18,114 nucleotides of DNA from Burkholderiales bacterium (GCA_026461645.1 JAPJMP010000096.1:1-18114), one strand, 5' to 3'; counted from the first letter of the stretch, positions 9,419 through 17,118 are shown. Notes: generated by a model from the sequence alone, not told the origin. Numbers and translations: made by a program.

Positions 9419-10243
9419 TTATTTTACTTGAATATTATATTTAGCTTTTAAATTATCAAAGAAGCCACGTGTTACTTCAGATTGTAACTGTTGCTTAATT
9501 TGATCTTTAACTTTATCAAATGGAGGTACAGGATTTGTGCCAACTTTAACATCGTTTAACTTGATAATATGATAACCAAATTGAGTTTTAACTGGCGTTG
9601 TTGTATACTGACCTTTTTGTAATTTATAAATCGCGCCACTAAATTGTGGAACATAATTTGAACCATCAGACCAACCTAAATCGCCACCATTATTTTTTGA
9701 ACCTGGATCAATTGAATATTTTTTAGCTAAATCAGCAAAATTAGCACCTTTTTTTAATTGTGCTAGAATGTCTTGTGCAGTTGCTAAATCTTTAACTAGA
9801 ATATGAGAAACTTCATATTGTTTTTGTGTAGCAGCGTTCTTCTTCATTTGATTATATTTAGCTAGTACTTGGCTATCAGTTATACTAGATGCAGCAGTTT
9901 TTTCTTGTAAAATTTGCGCATAAATCATTGGTTTAATTTCTTGTAATTTTTGTTGATAAACAGGACTCTTATCCAATCCCGTCTTATTACCTTCCATTAA
10001 AATTGCTTGTTGCAATCCAATAGATTGAAGAATTTGATTCTTAAATTGTGGGTTACCCATTTGCTGCGCAGCCATTGGTGATGATTTAGCAATGCGAGAT
10101 AATTCTGCATTAATAATTTGCGGAGATACCGCTTTACCATCAACATAAACAGTCTCAGCCTTAGCTACTGTAGCCATAATTGACGAAGAGATTAAAGCAA
10201 CTTTAAGTAAATTGCCAAATGTCTTACTAGTAATGTTTTTCAT
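9419..10243 (-). CDS. Periplasmic parvulin-type peptidyl-prolyl isomerase
   Basis: PpiC/SurA/PrsA-type folding catalyst that isomerises Xaa-Pro bonds in exported proteins. The start at 10243 gives 274 residues and has a good Shine-Dalgarno, AGGAAGGA, just upstream; an extension to 10312 would have no such site and would spoil the signal peptide. The signal peptide ends at AKA (residue 29). Residues 30-120 are a helical N-terminal chaperone-like part. The rotamase domain runs from about 143 to 231, with YEVSHILV, the FADLAKKYSIDPGSKNNGGD segment, LGW, and FGYHIIKL, all standard parvulin landmarks. A helical tail follows. With one rotamase domain it is closer to single-domain PrsA/PpiC-like proteins than to SurA, which has two. 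It lies 72 bases after hslU and has its own possible promoter. No lipobox, so it is probably soluble in the periplasm. Confidence 0.94.
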   Translation of the reverse strand: MKNITSKTFGNLLKVALISSSIMATVAKAETVYVDGKAVSPQIINAELSRIAKSSPMAAQQMGNPQFKNQILQSIGLQQAILMEGNKTGLDKSPVYQQKLQEIKPMIYAQILQEKTAASSITDSQVLAKYNQMKKNAATQKQYEVSHILVKDLATAQDILAQLKKGANFADLAKKYSIDPGSKNNGGDLGWSDGSNYVPQFSGAIYKLQKGQYTTTPVKTQFGYHIIKLNDVKVGTNPVPPFDKVKDQIKQQLQSEVTRGFFDNLKAKYNIQVK

Positions 10244-10289
10244 GAATTTCCTTCCTATGAAAAGTTTTAAGTTTAAAAATAAGTTATAT

Positions 10290-10298
10290 ATTATATCA
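10290..10298 (-). promoter_or_regulatory. Possible extended -10 promoter for the prolyl isomerase
   Basis: On the minus strand the hslU-isomerase gap reads TGATATAAT: a perfect -10 box (10290-10295) with the TG of an extended -10 two bases further upstream (10298-10297). No convincing -35 lies at 16-18 bases, so the call rests on the -10 alone in AT-rich DNA. It would give a leader of about 40 bases. Confidence 0.4.
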
Positions 10299-10315
10299 TA
10301 ATTTATAAACATTTA

Positions 10316-11641
10316 TTACAAAATATAACGAGATAAATCCTCTGATTGTGAAATAGCCTCTAATTTTTCTTCAACAAATTTGCTGTTAATTATTAACTTC
10401 TGGTGTTCTTCAGGAGCAAAAGATGCATTTTCTAATAGTTTCTCCATAATGGTATATAAGCGTCTAGCGCCAATATTTTCAGTTTTTTCATTAACATTAA
10501 AAGCAATTTCAGCCATTTTACGAATTCCCGATGTTTGAAATACAACATTGCAGCCATCAGTAGCCAAAATTGCTTTATACTGTTCAGTTAAACAGGCATT
10601 GGTTGCAGTTAAAATTTGGGCAAAATCATCTATCGTTAATGAATTTAATTCAACACGAATCGGAAACCTTCCTTGCAATTCTGGTAATAAATCCGATGGT
10701 TTAGATAAATGGAATGCTCCTGATGCAATGAATAATATATGATCAGTTTTAATCATGCCGTATTTAGTATTTACTGTGGTGCCCTCAACTAGTGGTAATA
10801 AATCGCGTTGCACTCCAGAACGAGAAACATCTGCACCATGAGTATCTCCACGTGATGCAACTTTATCAATTTCATCTAGAAATACAATTCCGTTTTGTTC
10901 AACACTTTTAACCGCTGCTGTGCGAATTTCTTCTTCATTAACAAGTTTAGTTGCTTCATCTTCAATTAATAATTTTAGAGCATCAGCTAATTTAAGTTTT
11001 CTTTTTTTCTTTTTGCCTTCTGAATTATGTTCAAACATATTTTGAATTTGTGATGTCAAATCCTCTAATCCGGGAGGACCCATTAATTCAATTTTAGTCT
11101 TCGGAATTGCCATTTCAATTTCAATTTCTCTATCATTAAATTTACCTTGACGCAATAGCTCTCTAAATTTCTCTCGAGTGTTACTTGATTCAGTAGGGTT
11201 TGCCACATCATCATTAGTTGCCGATCTAACTGGTGGTAATAAAATATTTAGAATTCTCTCTTCAGCTAAAGATTGGGCTGGTTGCATGTTTTTGTTTAAG
11301 GCTAATTCACGTTGTTGCTTAATCGCAATTTCAATTAAATCACGAATAATCGAATCAACATCTTTACCAACGTAACCGACCTCAGTAAATTTTGTTGCCT
11401 CAACCTTTATAAATGGTGCATCAGCAAGTTTTGCTAGTCGGCGCGCAATTTCTGTTTTTCCTACTCCTGTTGGGCCAATCATTAGAATATTTTTGGGGGT
11501 AATTTCACTTCTTAATGGCTCACTTACTCGTTGACGACGCCATCTGTTACGTAAAGCAATTGCCACTGCTTTTTTTGCATTCGCTTGCCCAATAATATAT
11601 TTGTCTAGTTCATTTACAATTTGTGATGGAGTTAAATGCAT
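10316..11641 (-). CDS. hslU: HslU, ATPase subunit of the HslUV protease
   Basis: AAA+ unfoldase that feeds proteins to the HslV peptidase in the cytoplasm; 441 residues against 443 in E. coli. Walker A GPTGVGKT is at 56-63, the substrate-gripping pore loop GYVG at 89-92, Walker [10 protein letters not shown] near 252-260, sensor 1 ILFIASGAF near 302-310, the arginine finger in ELQGRFP (R325) and sensor 2 IGARRLY. The intermediate I domain lies between about 110 and 245. The C-terminal tail EDLSRYIL, which docks into HslV in the known complex, is conserved, so a partner HslV is expected. Shine-Dalgarno AAGGG lies a few bases before ATG. hslV, normally directly upstream, is not there: the upstream neighbour is a DUF4149 gene. 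The gene itself shows no damage. Confidence 0.98.
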   Translation of the reverse strand: MHLTPSQIVNELDKYIIGQANAKKAVAIALRNRWRRQRVSEPLRSEITPKNILMIGPTGVGKTEIARRLAKLADAPFIKVEATKFTEVGYVGKDVDSIIRDLIEIAIKQQRELALNKNMQPAQSLAEERILNILLPPVRSATNDDVANPTESSNTREKFRELLRQGKFNDREIEIEMAIPKTKIELMGPPGLEDLTSQIQNMFEHNSEGKKKKRKLKLADALKLLIEDEATKLVNEEEIRTAAVKSVEQNGIVFLDEIDKVASRGDTHGADVSRSGVQRDLLPLVEGTTVNTKYGMIKTDHILFIASGAFHLSKPSDLLPELQGRFPIRVELNSLTIDDFAQILTATNACLTEQYKAILATDGCNVVFQTSGIRKMAEIAFNVNEKTENIGARRLYTIMEKLLENASFAPEEHQKLIINSKFVEEKLEAISQSEDLSRYIL

Positions 11642-11687
11642 ATAAAACCCTTAAAGATTATTTGACGAAAATTAATTTATTAACTGA

Positions 11688-11715
11688 TATATAAGAATTA
11701 ATTTTAGAATTTCAA
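11688..11715 (-). promoter_or_regulatory. Possible sigma70 promoter for hslU
   Basis: On the minus strand, TTGAAA (11715-11710) and TATATA (11693-11688) are separated by 16 bases. The pair lies in the 97-base gap between the DUF4149 gene and hslU and would start transcription about 40 bases before the hslU ATG. HslU genes are heat-shock controlled in many proteobacteria, but I see no clear sigma32 site (CTTGAAA with CCCCATNT). Here CTTGAAA is actually present at the -35 position (11716-11710), without a matching heat-shock -10. Confidence 0.42.
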
Positions 11716-11738
11716 GGGCAATTATAAAGCATTTAAAT

Positions 11739-12254
11739 TTACATCTCAATCAAATATAGCATGCCAAGAATACAAGTTAATATAAAGAGTATTGCCGAAA
11801 AAGAGTGCCAAAAATCAAAGGAGTTGTTTTGTAGTGCAATGAATTGATGCGCAAATAGGGATAATTTTTGTTTGAGGTTGGAGATGATAGGGAAAATGGC
11901 AAAATAATTAATAATTAAAATTGAAAACATCGATAAAATATACCAAAACCGTTTGGTCGCAAAAAGTGAAAATTTATGATTTATAATTACTTCAATTAAA
12001 GCTATAATTAAACAGATAATACCAATATAAGCTTGAATGTTTAATATTTGCCCAACTATCTCAGAAGCACTAATTTGATCTAATGTTTTAAACAAAATTG
12101 GAAAAAAGATTAACCCTGACATCCAAGTTCCGCCTAGCCAAAAAGTCATAGCAATTTTACTAAATTGATGAATGCTAATTATTTCACGCTTGTGAGATAA
12201 AATTGAAGGAGTTTTAGGGGGACTCTTTTTTTTTCTAAAAGTAGATTTAGGCAT
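11739..12254 (-). CDS. DUF4149-type integral membrane protein
   Basis: Small inner-membrane protein of unknown function, 171 residues. About four membrane segments are visible, near residues 33-53, 72-92, 103-124 and 150-168. The first contains MTFWLGGTWMSGLIFFPILF, followed by the ISASEIVGQIL stretch; this matches the DUF4149 pattern as I remember it (W-GG-W near the first helix, P-LF, then a short helix before helix two). The first 24 residues are a basic, Lys-, Ser- and Pro-rich cytoplasmic tail. A weak Shine-Dalgarno, AAGAAAG, precedes the ATG; a later start at M36 would cut into the first helix, so 12254 is preferred. It lies 45 bases after ppa with an RNA hairpin between, and is probably co-transcribed with it. 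Family assignment is from motif memory; function unknown. Confidence 0.75.
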   Translation of the reverse strand: MPKSTFRKKKSPPKTPSILSHKREIISIHQFSKIAMTFWLGGTWMSGLIFFPILFKTLDQISASEIVGQILNIQAYIGIICLIIALIEVIINHKFSLFATKRFWYILSMFSILIINYFAIFPIISNLKQKLSLFAHQFIALQNNSFDFWHSFSAILFILTCILGMLYLIEM

Positions 12255-12270
12255 AAAATTTTCTTTCTTA

Positions 12271-12298
12271 ACTAATACTCCACTTGTGGAGCATTAGT
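12271..12298 (-). other. RNA hairpin between ppa and the DUF4149 gene
   Basis: Arms ACTAATaCTCCAC (12271-12283) and GTGGAGcATTAGT (12286-12298) face each other. In the minus-strand transcript the single mismatch becomes a G-U wobble, giving a continuous 13-pair stem; in a plus-strand transcript it would be an A-C mismatch. The stem starts one base after the ppa stop. It is followed by UAAGAAAG, the likely ribosome binding site of the next gene, not by a U-tract, so it is more likely an mRNA-stabilising or translation-modulating hairpin than a terminator. Confidence 0.5.
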
Positions 12299-12299
12299 A

Positions 12300-12827
12300 T
12301 TATTTAGTATAACGAGAGGCCGCTGCCAATATTTCTTTTTTAGCTACTTGTACATCTTCCCAACCAGTTACTTTAACCCATTTGCCTTTTTCTAAGCTTT
12401 TGTAATGCTCAAAAAAGAATTTAATTTGATCAATAATTAAACTTGGTAAATGTGAAATTTCTTCATAATGGGCATACATGGCACATGACTTTTTAGTTGG
12501 AAGTGCTAGAATTTTAGAGTCAATTCCTGACTCGTCTTCCATTTTTAATACACCAATTGGTCTGCACTTAATTACTGAACCATGAATTAAGGGAAATGGA
12601 GTAATTACTACCACATCGATTGGATCGCCATCTTCGGATAAAGTCTGCGGAATAAAACCGTAATTAGCAGGATATGACATTGCTGTGCCAATAAAGCGGT
12701 CAACAATAAGAGCACCAGAGGCTTTATCAACTTCATATTTTACTGGCGATGAATTAGCAGGTATTTCAATAATAACATTAAAATCTTCAGGAATATTATC
12801 CCCAGCTTGGAGTTTATCAATATTCAT
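12300..12827 (-). CDS. ppa: Inorganic pyrophosphatase (family I)
   Basis: Hydrolyses pyrophosphate to phosphate in the cytoplasm, pulling biosynthetic reactions forward. The start at 12827 gives 175 residues, the E. coli length class, and has AAGGA eight to nine bases upstream; the TTG at 12845 would add six residues and overlap that ribosome site. The family signature DGDPIDV lies at 66-72 with metal-binding D66, D68 and D71. Other active-site residues fall at E21, K30, E32, R44, Y56, D98, D103 and K105, one off from the E. coli numbering throughout, and the late YK pair is also present. The gene is divergent from coq7 and heads the minus-strand run towards the DUF4149 gene. Nothing is missing. 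Identity is certain. Confidence 0.97.
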   Translation of the reverse strand: MNIDKLQAGDNIPEDFNVIIEIPANSSPVKYEVDKASGALIVDRFIGTAMSYPANYGFIPQTLSEDGDPIDVVVITPFPLIHGSVIKCRPIGVLKMEDESGIDSKILALPTKKSCAMYAHYEEISHLPSLIIDQIKFFFEHYKSLEKGKWVKVTGWEDVQVAKKEILAAASRYTK

Positions 12828-12877
12828 ATAATTTGTCCTTTTCAAAAACTAATCTATAAAATTCTAGAAACGGTATA

Positions 12878-12901
12878 ATTGTAACTGTTTATGGTTACAA
12901 T
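12878..12901. promoter_or_regulatory. Inverted repeat in the ppa-coq7 divergent control region
   Basis: Perfect 8-base arms ATTGTAAC (12878-12885) and GTTACAAT (12894-12901) surround TGTTTATG. Each arm reads GTTACAAT outward, so TACAAT, a -10-like hexamer, faces ppa on one strand and coq7 on the other. A perfect TATAAT (12874-12879, plus strand) overlaps the left arm. No good -35 accompanies any of these. It could be a pair of divergent promoters, or an operator covering them. Confidence 0.4.
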
Positions 12902-12924
12902 ATGCAAGTTAAAAATGGAAAAAT

Positions 12925-13545
12925 ATGTTAGATAAAATTATTCTTGAGCTTGATAAAATTATCAATAATTTATCAAATCACCCAGTATCAACCAGGCCTC
13001 ATCCTGATGAAAAAATTGAAGATGCAATATTATCGCAGCATGAAAAACGCCAAATAATTGGCTTAATGAGAGTTAATCATTGCGGTGAAATTTGTGCTCA
13101 GGCCTTATATCAAGGTCAAGCCATTACCGCTAAAGATAAATCAAATCAAATAGCCTTTCATCAAGCTGCAGAAGAAGAAATTGAGCATTTAGCCTGGACA
13201 AGTAAACGGTTAGAACAACTTGGTGGCAAGCCAAGCAAATTAAATCCATTGTTTTATTTTTCGAGTTTAGGTATTGGTGTTTTAGCTGGACTAATAGGTG
13301 ACAAGTGGAACTTGGCTTTTTTAAAGGAAACCGAGCTACAAGTTGAACAACATCTAGCACAGCATTTAGAAAAATTACCCGATCATGATAAAAAAAGCAT
13401 TGCAATAATTAAACAAATGAAAATAGATGAGAATAAACATGCGCAAATGGCAGAAAAAAATGGTGCTGCAGAACTGCCTCAAGCAATAAAAAAAATGATG
13501 CAATTTAGTTCCAAAATAATGACACGAACTACTTATCATATTTAA
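12925..13545 (+). CDS. coq7: Coq7-type demethoxyubiquinone hydroxylase
   Basis: Di-iron monooxygenase that hydroxylates 2-polyprenyl-3-methyl-6-methoxy-1,4-benzoquinone, a late step of ubiquinone synthesis needing O2, at the inner membrane. It is 206 residues. The ferritin-like four-helix pattern is clear: first ligand E55 in NHCGE, then E85 and H88 in EEIEH, then E137 (or E141) in KETELQVEQHL, and finally E169 and H172 in DENKH. A hydrophobic segment at about 110-125 may dip into the membrane, as in the family. E. coli uses the unrelated flavoprotein UbiF for this step; many beta- and other proteobacteria use Coq7. The Shine-Dalgarno, TGGAA, is weak and close. It is divergent from ppa and 69 bases before secB. 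It implies aerobic respiration. Confidence 0.95.
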   Translation: MLDKIILELDKIINNLSNHPVSTRPHPDEKIEDAILSQHEKRQIIGLMRVNHCGEICAQALYQGQAITAKDKSNQIAFHQAAEEEIEHLAWTSKRLEQLGGKPSKLNPLFYFSSLGIGVLAGLIGDKWNLAFLKETELQVEQHLAQHLEKLPDHDKKSIAIIKQMKIDENKHAQMAEKNGAAELPQAIKKMMQFSSKIMTRTTYHI

Positions 13546-13564
13546 CAGCAAATCTAAGTATATA

Positions 13565-13573
13565 TGTTACAAT
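13565..13573 (+). promoter_or_regulatory. Possible extended -10 promoter for the secB operon
   Basis: TGT followed by TACAAT (13568-13573) forms an extended -10 in the 69-base gap between coq7 and secB. The sequence GTTACAAT (13566-13573) is the same as each arm of the repeat upstream of coq7. A TTAACA at 13542-13547 is 20 bases away, too far to be a good -35. A TATAAT at 13577-13582 is an alternative. No terminator is visible after coq7, so read-through from it is also likely. Confidence 0.35.
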
Positions 13574-13614
13574 ATATATAATTGCACAATTTTAAAAATT
13601 TATAAGGAATTAAA

Positions 13615-14079
13615 ATGGCAAACGAAACACAAGAAAAGCAATCTATTTTTAGTTTAGATAAAATTTATGTAAAAGATATTTCTTTGGAAATACCAAATGC
13701 GCCTAAAATTTTTTTAAATCGTGAACAGCCTAAAATTGAATTAAAAATAAATTTTACTAACACTAAGATCGATGAAAATGTTTATCAAGTAGTATTGCGT
13801 GGTGTGGTTGATGCAAAAATTGCTAATGAGCAAATGTTTTTAATTGAAGTTGAACAAGCTGGCATTTTTACTTTAAAAAATATCGAGCCGGCTTTGGTTG
13901 AACAAATTCAAAATGTTGAGTGTCCAAGTATATTGTTTCCCTATTTACGTGAATTGGTAAGTGATCTAACAACTAGAGCTGGATTTTTACCAGTAGTTTT
14001 ATCACCGGTAAATTTTGCTGGATTGTATCAGCAGCAAAAAAATGCAATGGCGCAAGATACAAGTAAAAGTATAAATTGA
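13615..14079 (+). CDS. secB: SecB protein-export chaperone
   Basis: Cytoplasmic homotetrameric chaperone that keeps preproteins unfolded and passes them to SecA. It is 154 residues, against 155 in E. coli. Recognisable segments are the N-terminal FSLDKIYVKDISLEIPNAP, the substrate-groove strands around YQVVLRGVVDAKI and MFLIEVEQAGIF, and the late, highly conserved ECPSILFPYLRELVSDLTTRAGF, ending in LSPVNFAGLYQQ. Shine-Dalgarno AAGGA lies about six bases before ATG. It is followed after seven bases by gpsA, the gene order common in proteobacteria. SecB is a proteobacterial trait, which supports the assignment of the organism. Nothing odd in the coding region. Confidence 0.98.
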   Translation: MANETQEKQSIFSLDKIYVKDISLEIPNAPKIFLNREQPKIELKINFTNTKIDENVYQVVLRGVVDAKIANEQMFLIEVEQAGIFTLKNIEPALVEQIQNVECPSILFPYLRELVSDLTTRAGFLPVVLSPVNFAGLYQQQKNAMAQDTSKSIN

Positions 14080-14086
14080 TTTTACA

Positions 14087-15082
14087 ATGGCGATAAGTAT
14101 TTTAGGTGCTGGCTCGTGGGGATCAGCTTTAGCCATTGCTATGAGTCACATTGATTCGGTGTTACTATGGAGTAAATCGCAGCAACAAGTTGAGCAAATT
14201 AATTTAACTAAAAGCAACATGCATTATTTACCTGCTGAAATTTATTTTGGGGCTAATGTTGTTGCTACAAATAATTTAGCCGATTGTTTTAGTTCTGATT
14301 TAATAATTATTGCAACTCCCATTAATTCATTGCGTGAAATTATCACGATGATTAAAGATCAATGTAATAATTCTATTCCTGATTTAATTTGGGTGTGTAA
14401 AGGGTTTGAAACTAATTCTGCATTATTACCAAGCCAGATAGTTAAGTCTATACTCGACAATCAAAATTTTGGGGCTATGCTAGGTCCTTCTTTTGCCCAA
14501 GAAGTTGCACTAAATTTACCCACAGCGGTAACTTTAGCTAGTTCTAATTCGCATCTACTACAAAAATGGCTAGATAAATTAAACTCTATTCCTAATTTTA
14601 GAGTATATGCGAATAATGATTTAATTGGAGCAGAAGTTGGTGCTGGAGTTAAAAATATTATTGCCATTGCAACTGGAATTTCTGATGGCATGAAATTTGG
14701 TTTAAATGCCAGAGCTGCGGTAATTACTAGAAGTTTAACTGAGATTAATCAGTTAATTATTAGTATGGGTGGTAATGTTGATACAATTTTAGGCTTAAGT
14801 GGTATTGGCGATTTAATCTTGACTTGCACCGGGGATTTATCACGCAATAGAAGTTTTGGACTACAATTAGCTCAAGGTCGCCAAGTTAAAGATATTTTGG
14901 AGTCCTTAGGTCATGTGGTTGAAGGGGTAAATGCCTTACCTGAAGTGTATCGCTTGAGCAAAAAATATAATATTCAAATGATAATTGTAGAAACATTGTA
15001 TAAAATTATTTATGAGAATATGCCGATACAAAATTTGGTCGATAGTTTATTTAAACGTCAACCAAAATATGAGTTTAATTAG
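14087..15082 (+). CDS. gpsA: Glycerol-3-phosphate dehydrogenase [NAD(P)+]
   Basis: Reduces dihydroxyacetone phosphate to sn-glycerol-3-phosphate, the backbone for phospholipids, in the cytoplasm. It is 331 residues, normal for the family. The nucleotide-binding GAGSWG is at 7-12, followed by LLW near 26-28. Conserved substrate and catalytic elements are CKG (K105), GPSFA (133-137) and K189 in GAGVKNIIAIATGI. The C-terminal domain carries LSGIGDLILTCTGDLSRNR and the GHVVEGVNA stretch. No Shine-Dalgarno is visible in the 20 bases before ATG and the gap to secB is seven bases, so translation is probably coupled to secB. The next gene, lolA, starts 20 bases after its stop. Confidence 0.97.
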   Translation: MAISILGAGSWGSALAIAMSHIDSVLLWSKSQQQVEQINLTKSNMHYLPAEIYFGANVVATNNLADCFSSDLIIIATPINSLREIITMIKDQCNNSIPDLIWVCKGFETNSALLPSQIVKSILDNQNFGAMLGPSFAQEVALNLPTAVTLASSNSHLLQKWLDKLNSIPNFRVYANNDLIGAEVGAGVKNIIAIATGISDGMKFGLNARAAVITRSLTEINQLIISMGGNVDTILGLSGIGDLILTCTGDLSRNRSFGLQLAQGRQVKDILESLGHVVEGVNALPEVYRLSKKYNIQMIIVETLYKIIYENMPIQNLVDSLFKRQPKYEFN

Positions 15083-15102
15083 ATTTTATAAAGAGATAAC
15101 AA

Positions 15103-15720
15103 ATGCTAAAAAAATATTCAATTTTAATCTTAGTTCTTAGTTGTAATTTTGCCGTAGCTGATGGTATAAAATCATTAGATTATTTTTTGCAAAATAAGGA
15201 TACAACCGTTAATGCTAATTTTACACAAACTGTGGTTGGCTTGAAAAAAAATAGAATAAGTTCTGGAGTTATGGAAATTAAACGCCCCAATAAATTCCGT
15301 TGGGAATATACGGCTGAAGGACAAATTATAATTAGTGATGGCAAAACCATTTATATATATGATAAACCATTAGCACAAGTAACTGAAAGAAAGCTAAGCA
15401 AGGCTTTGGGCAAATCGCCAGCATTACTATTGGCCGGTGGCACTGATATTAAAAAAAATTACAATGTAACTAATTTACCCAATAATGGTGGTTTGGAATG
15501 GGTTAATTTAGCGCCCAAAATAGCCGCAGATAATAATGGTTTTAAATCCGTTCAAATAGGTTTTAAAAATAATACTTTAGCGCAAATGAATTTTGTAGAC
15601 AGCTTTGACACTAAAACTGTAATTACCTTCACTAATGTTAAAATGGGGCAGAGTCTGAATGAAACTGATTTTACTTTTACTCCTAAAGCTGGAATTGATA
15701 TTGTTAATGCGGATGAATAG
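15103..15720 (+). CDS. lolA: LolA, periplasmic lipoprotein carrier
   Basis: Takes lipoproteins released by LolCDE at the inner membrane across the periplasm to the outer membrane. It is 205 residues. The signal peptide, MLKKYSILILVLSCNFAVA, is likely cut after AVA at residue 19; the lone Cys14 is not followed by a lipobox-like cut site. Diagnostic segments are NANFTQTV, GVMEIKRPNKFRWEY, the DGKTIYIYDKPLAQV strand pair, and SPALLLAGG. Tryptophan in FRWEY and the arginine before it (R66) match the conserved hydrophobic-cavity region of the family. AAGAGA gives a reasonable Shine-Dalgarno. Its position between gpsA and murC is unusual; it more often sits beside ftsK or rarA. murC begins five bases after its stop. 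Confidence 0.95.
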   Translation: MLKKYSILILVLSCNFAVADGIKSLDYFLQNKDTTVNANFTQTVVGLKKNRISSGVMEIKRPNKFRWEYTAEGQIIISDGKTIYIYDKPLAQVTERKLSKALGKSPALLLAGGTDIKKNYNVTNLPNNGGLEWVNLAPKIAADNNGFKSVQIGFKNNTLAQMNFVDSFDTKTVITFTNVKMGQSLNETDFTFTPKAGIDIVNADE

Positions 15721-15725
15721 GTAAT

Positions 15726-17108
15726 ATGAGATATAAAATAAAAAACATTCATTTTATTGGTATTGGTGGCGTTGGTATGTCAGGAATAGCTGAAGTGCTG
15801 CATACGCTTGGTTATCAAGTATCTGGGTCAGATATGGCGCATAATTATAATACTGATCGTTTATCCAAATTGGGGGTTAAAATATTTATTGGTCATGCCT
15901 CTGAAAATATCACAGATAGCGAAGTAGTAGTAACTTCAAGCGCGATTAAAGAAAATAATCCAGAATTAATTGCAAGTTATGCTACTGGTAAAACTGTGAT
16001 TCCGCGGGCAATGATGCTTGCTGAATTAATGCGCTTTAAATATGGTATTGCTATTGCTGGTACTCATGGTAAAACTACTACCACTAGTTTATGCGCTGAA
16101 ACTCTGCGACATTGTGGACTTGATCCAACCTTTATTATCGGTGGAAAATTAGCTGCAACCGAATCAAATGCGATTCTAGGTAATGGTGAATATTTAGTTG
16201 CTGAGGCGGATGAATCAGATGCTTCATTTTTATTTTTATCTCCGATTATTTCGGTAGTTACTAATATCGATCTTGATCATATGGATACTTATGACCACGA
16301 CGAAGAAAAATTAAAACAAACTTTTGTTGACTTCATTCATCGTTTACCTTTTTATGGTAGAGCAATTTTATGTAATGAAGACGAAAGAATTAGAAGCATT
16401 TTACCTAAAATTAATCGTCCTGTAATTAAATATGGGCTGACTCCTGAAGCTGATATTTATGCTAGTGATATTAAATCAATTAATGGCAAAATGCATTTTA
16501 ATTTACTGATTAAAAAAAATAATCTTGAATATCCAATGGTATTAAATTTACATGGTATACATAATGTATTAAATGCACTTGCCGTTGTGGCTGTGGCGCT
16601 TGAATGTGAAGGCAAAATTGAGGATATTGCTCAAGGATTAGCCAACTTCCATGGCGTAGGTAGACGTGGGCAACATTATCCAGATATCGTTTTTGAAAAT
16701 AAAAGGGCTTTGCTTATTGATGATTATGGTCATCACCCCAACGAGCTTAAAACCACGTTAGCTGGATTACGTGCTGCTTATGCAGATAAAAGAATAGTGT
16801 TAATTTTTCAGCCCCACCGTTATACTCGAACACGTGATTTATTTGATGATTTTGTTAGCGTGTTAAATGATGTTGATCAAGTAATTATTTTAGAAGTTTA
16901 TGCTGCTGGTGAAAAACCAATTCCATTAGCTGATGGACGTTCATTAGTTAGAGGAATTAGGTTAAGAGGTAAAAGTAACGCAATCTTTGCTGAAGACTTA
17001 GATGAGGCTAAAACTATATTGTTTAATCTGCTACAGAATAATGATTTGGTCGTAACCATGGGGGCTGGTAGTATTGGTAAATTACCGCAAATGTTGATTA
17101 CGGATTAA
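15726..17108 (+). CDS. murC: UDP-N-acetylmuramate--L-alanine ligase
   Basis: Adds L-alanine to UDP-MurNAc with ATP, the first amino acid step of peptidoglycan precursor synthesis in the cytoplasm. It is 460 residues, within the family range. The N-terminal UDP-binding motif GIGGVGMSG is at 12-20. The ATP loop GTHGKTTT is at 112-119 with K116, followed by the metal/substrate segment AEADESD (159-165), the HNVLNALA segment of the central domain, and the C-terminal-domain DDYGHHPNELKTTL. Start at 15726 is five bases after lolA, with AGGT as a short ribosome site, so coupling is likely. ddl follows after 10 bases, as in the division and cell-wall (dcw) cluster, but murG and ftsW do not precede it here. 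Confidence 0.98.
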   Translation: MRYKIKNIHFIGIGGVGMSGIAEVLHTLGYQVSGSDMAHNYNTDRLSKLGVKIFIGHASENITDSEVVVTSSAIKENNPELIASYATGKTVIPRAMMLAELMRFKYGIAIAGTHGKTTTTSLCAETLRHCGLDPTFIIGGKLAATESNAILGNGEYLVAEADESDASFLFLSPIISVVTNIDLDHMDTYDHDEEKLKQTFVDFIHRLPFYGRAILCNEDERIRSILPKINRPVIKYGLTPEADIYASDIKSINGKMHFNLLIKKNNLEYPMVLNLHGIHNVLNALAVVAVALECEGKIEDIAQGLANFHGVGRRGQHYPDIVFENKRALLIDDYGHHPNELKTTLAGLRAAYADKRIVLIFQPHRYTRTRDLFDDFVSVLNDVDQVIILEVYAAGEKPIPLADGRSLVRGIRLRGKSNAIFAEDLDEAKTILFNLLQNNDLVVTMGAGSIGKLPQMLITD

Positions 17109-17118
17109 GAGAAATACG

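Noticed and set aside
10244..10312. A 23-residue N-terminal extension of the prolyl isomerase
   Set aside because: The AGGAAGGA ribosome site lies inside it, directly before 10243, and the signal peptide starts there.
13577..13582. TATAAT upstream of secB as the main promoter
   Set aside because: No -35 at 16-18 bases and no extended -10; in DNA this AT-rich such hexamers are expected by chance. The TGTTACAAT at 13565 is slightly better.
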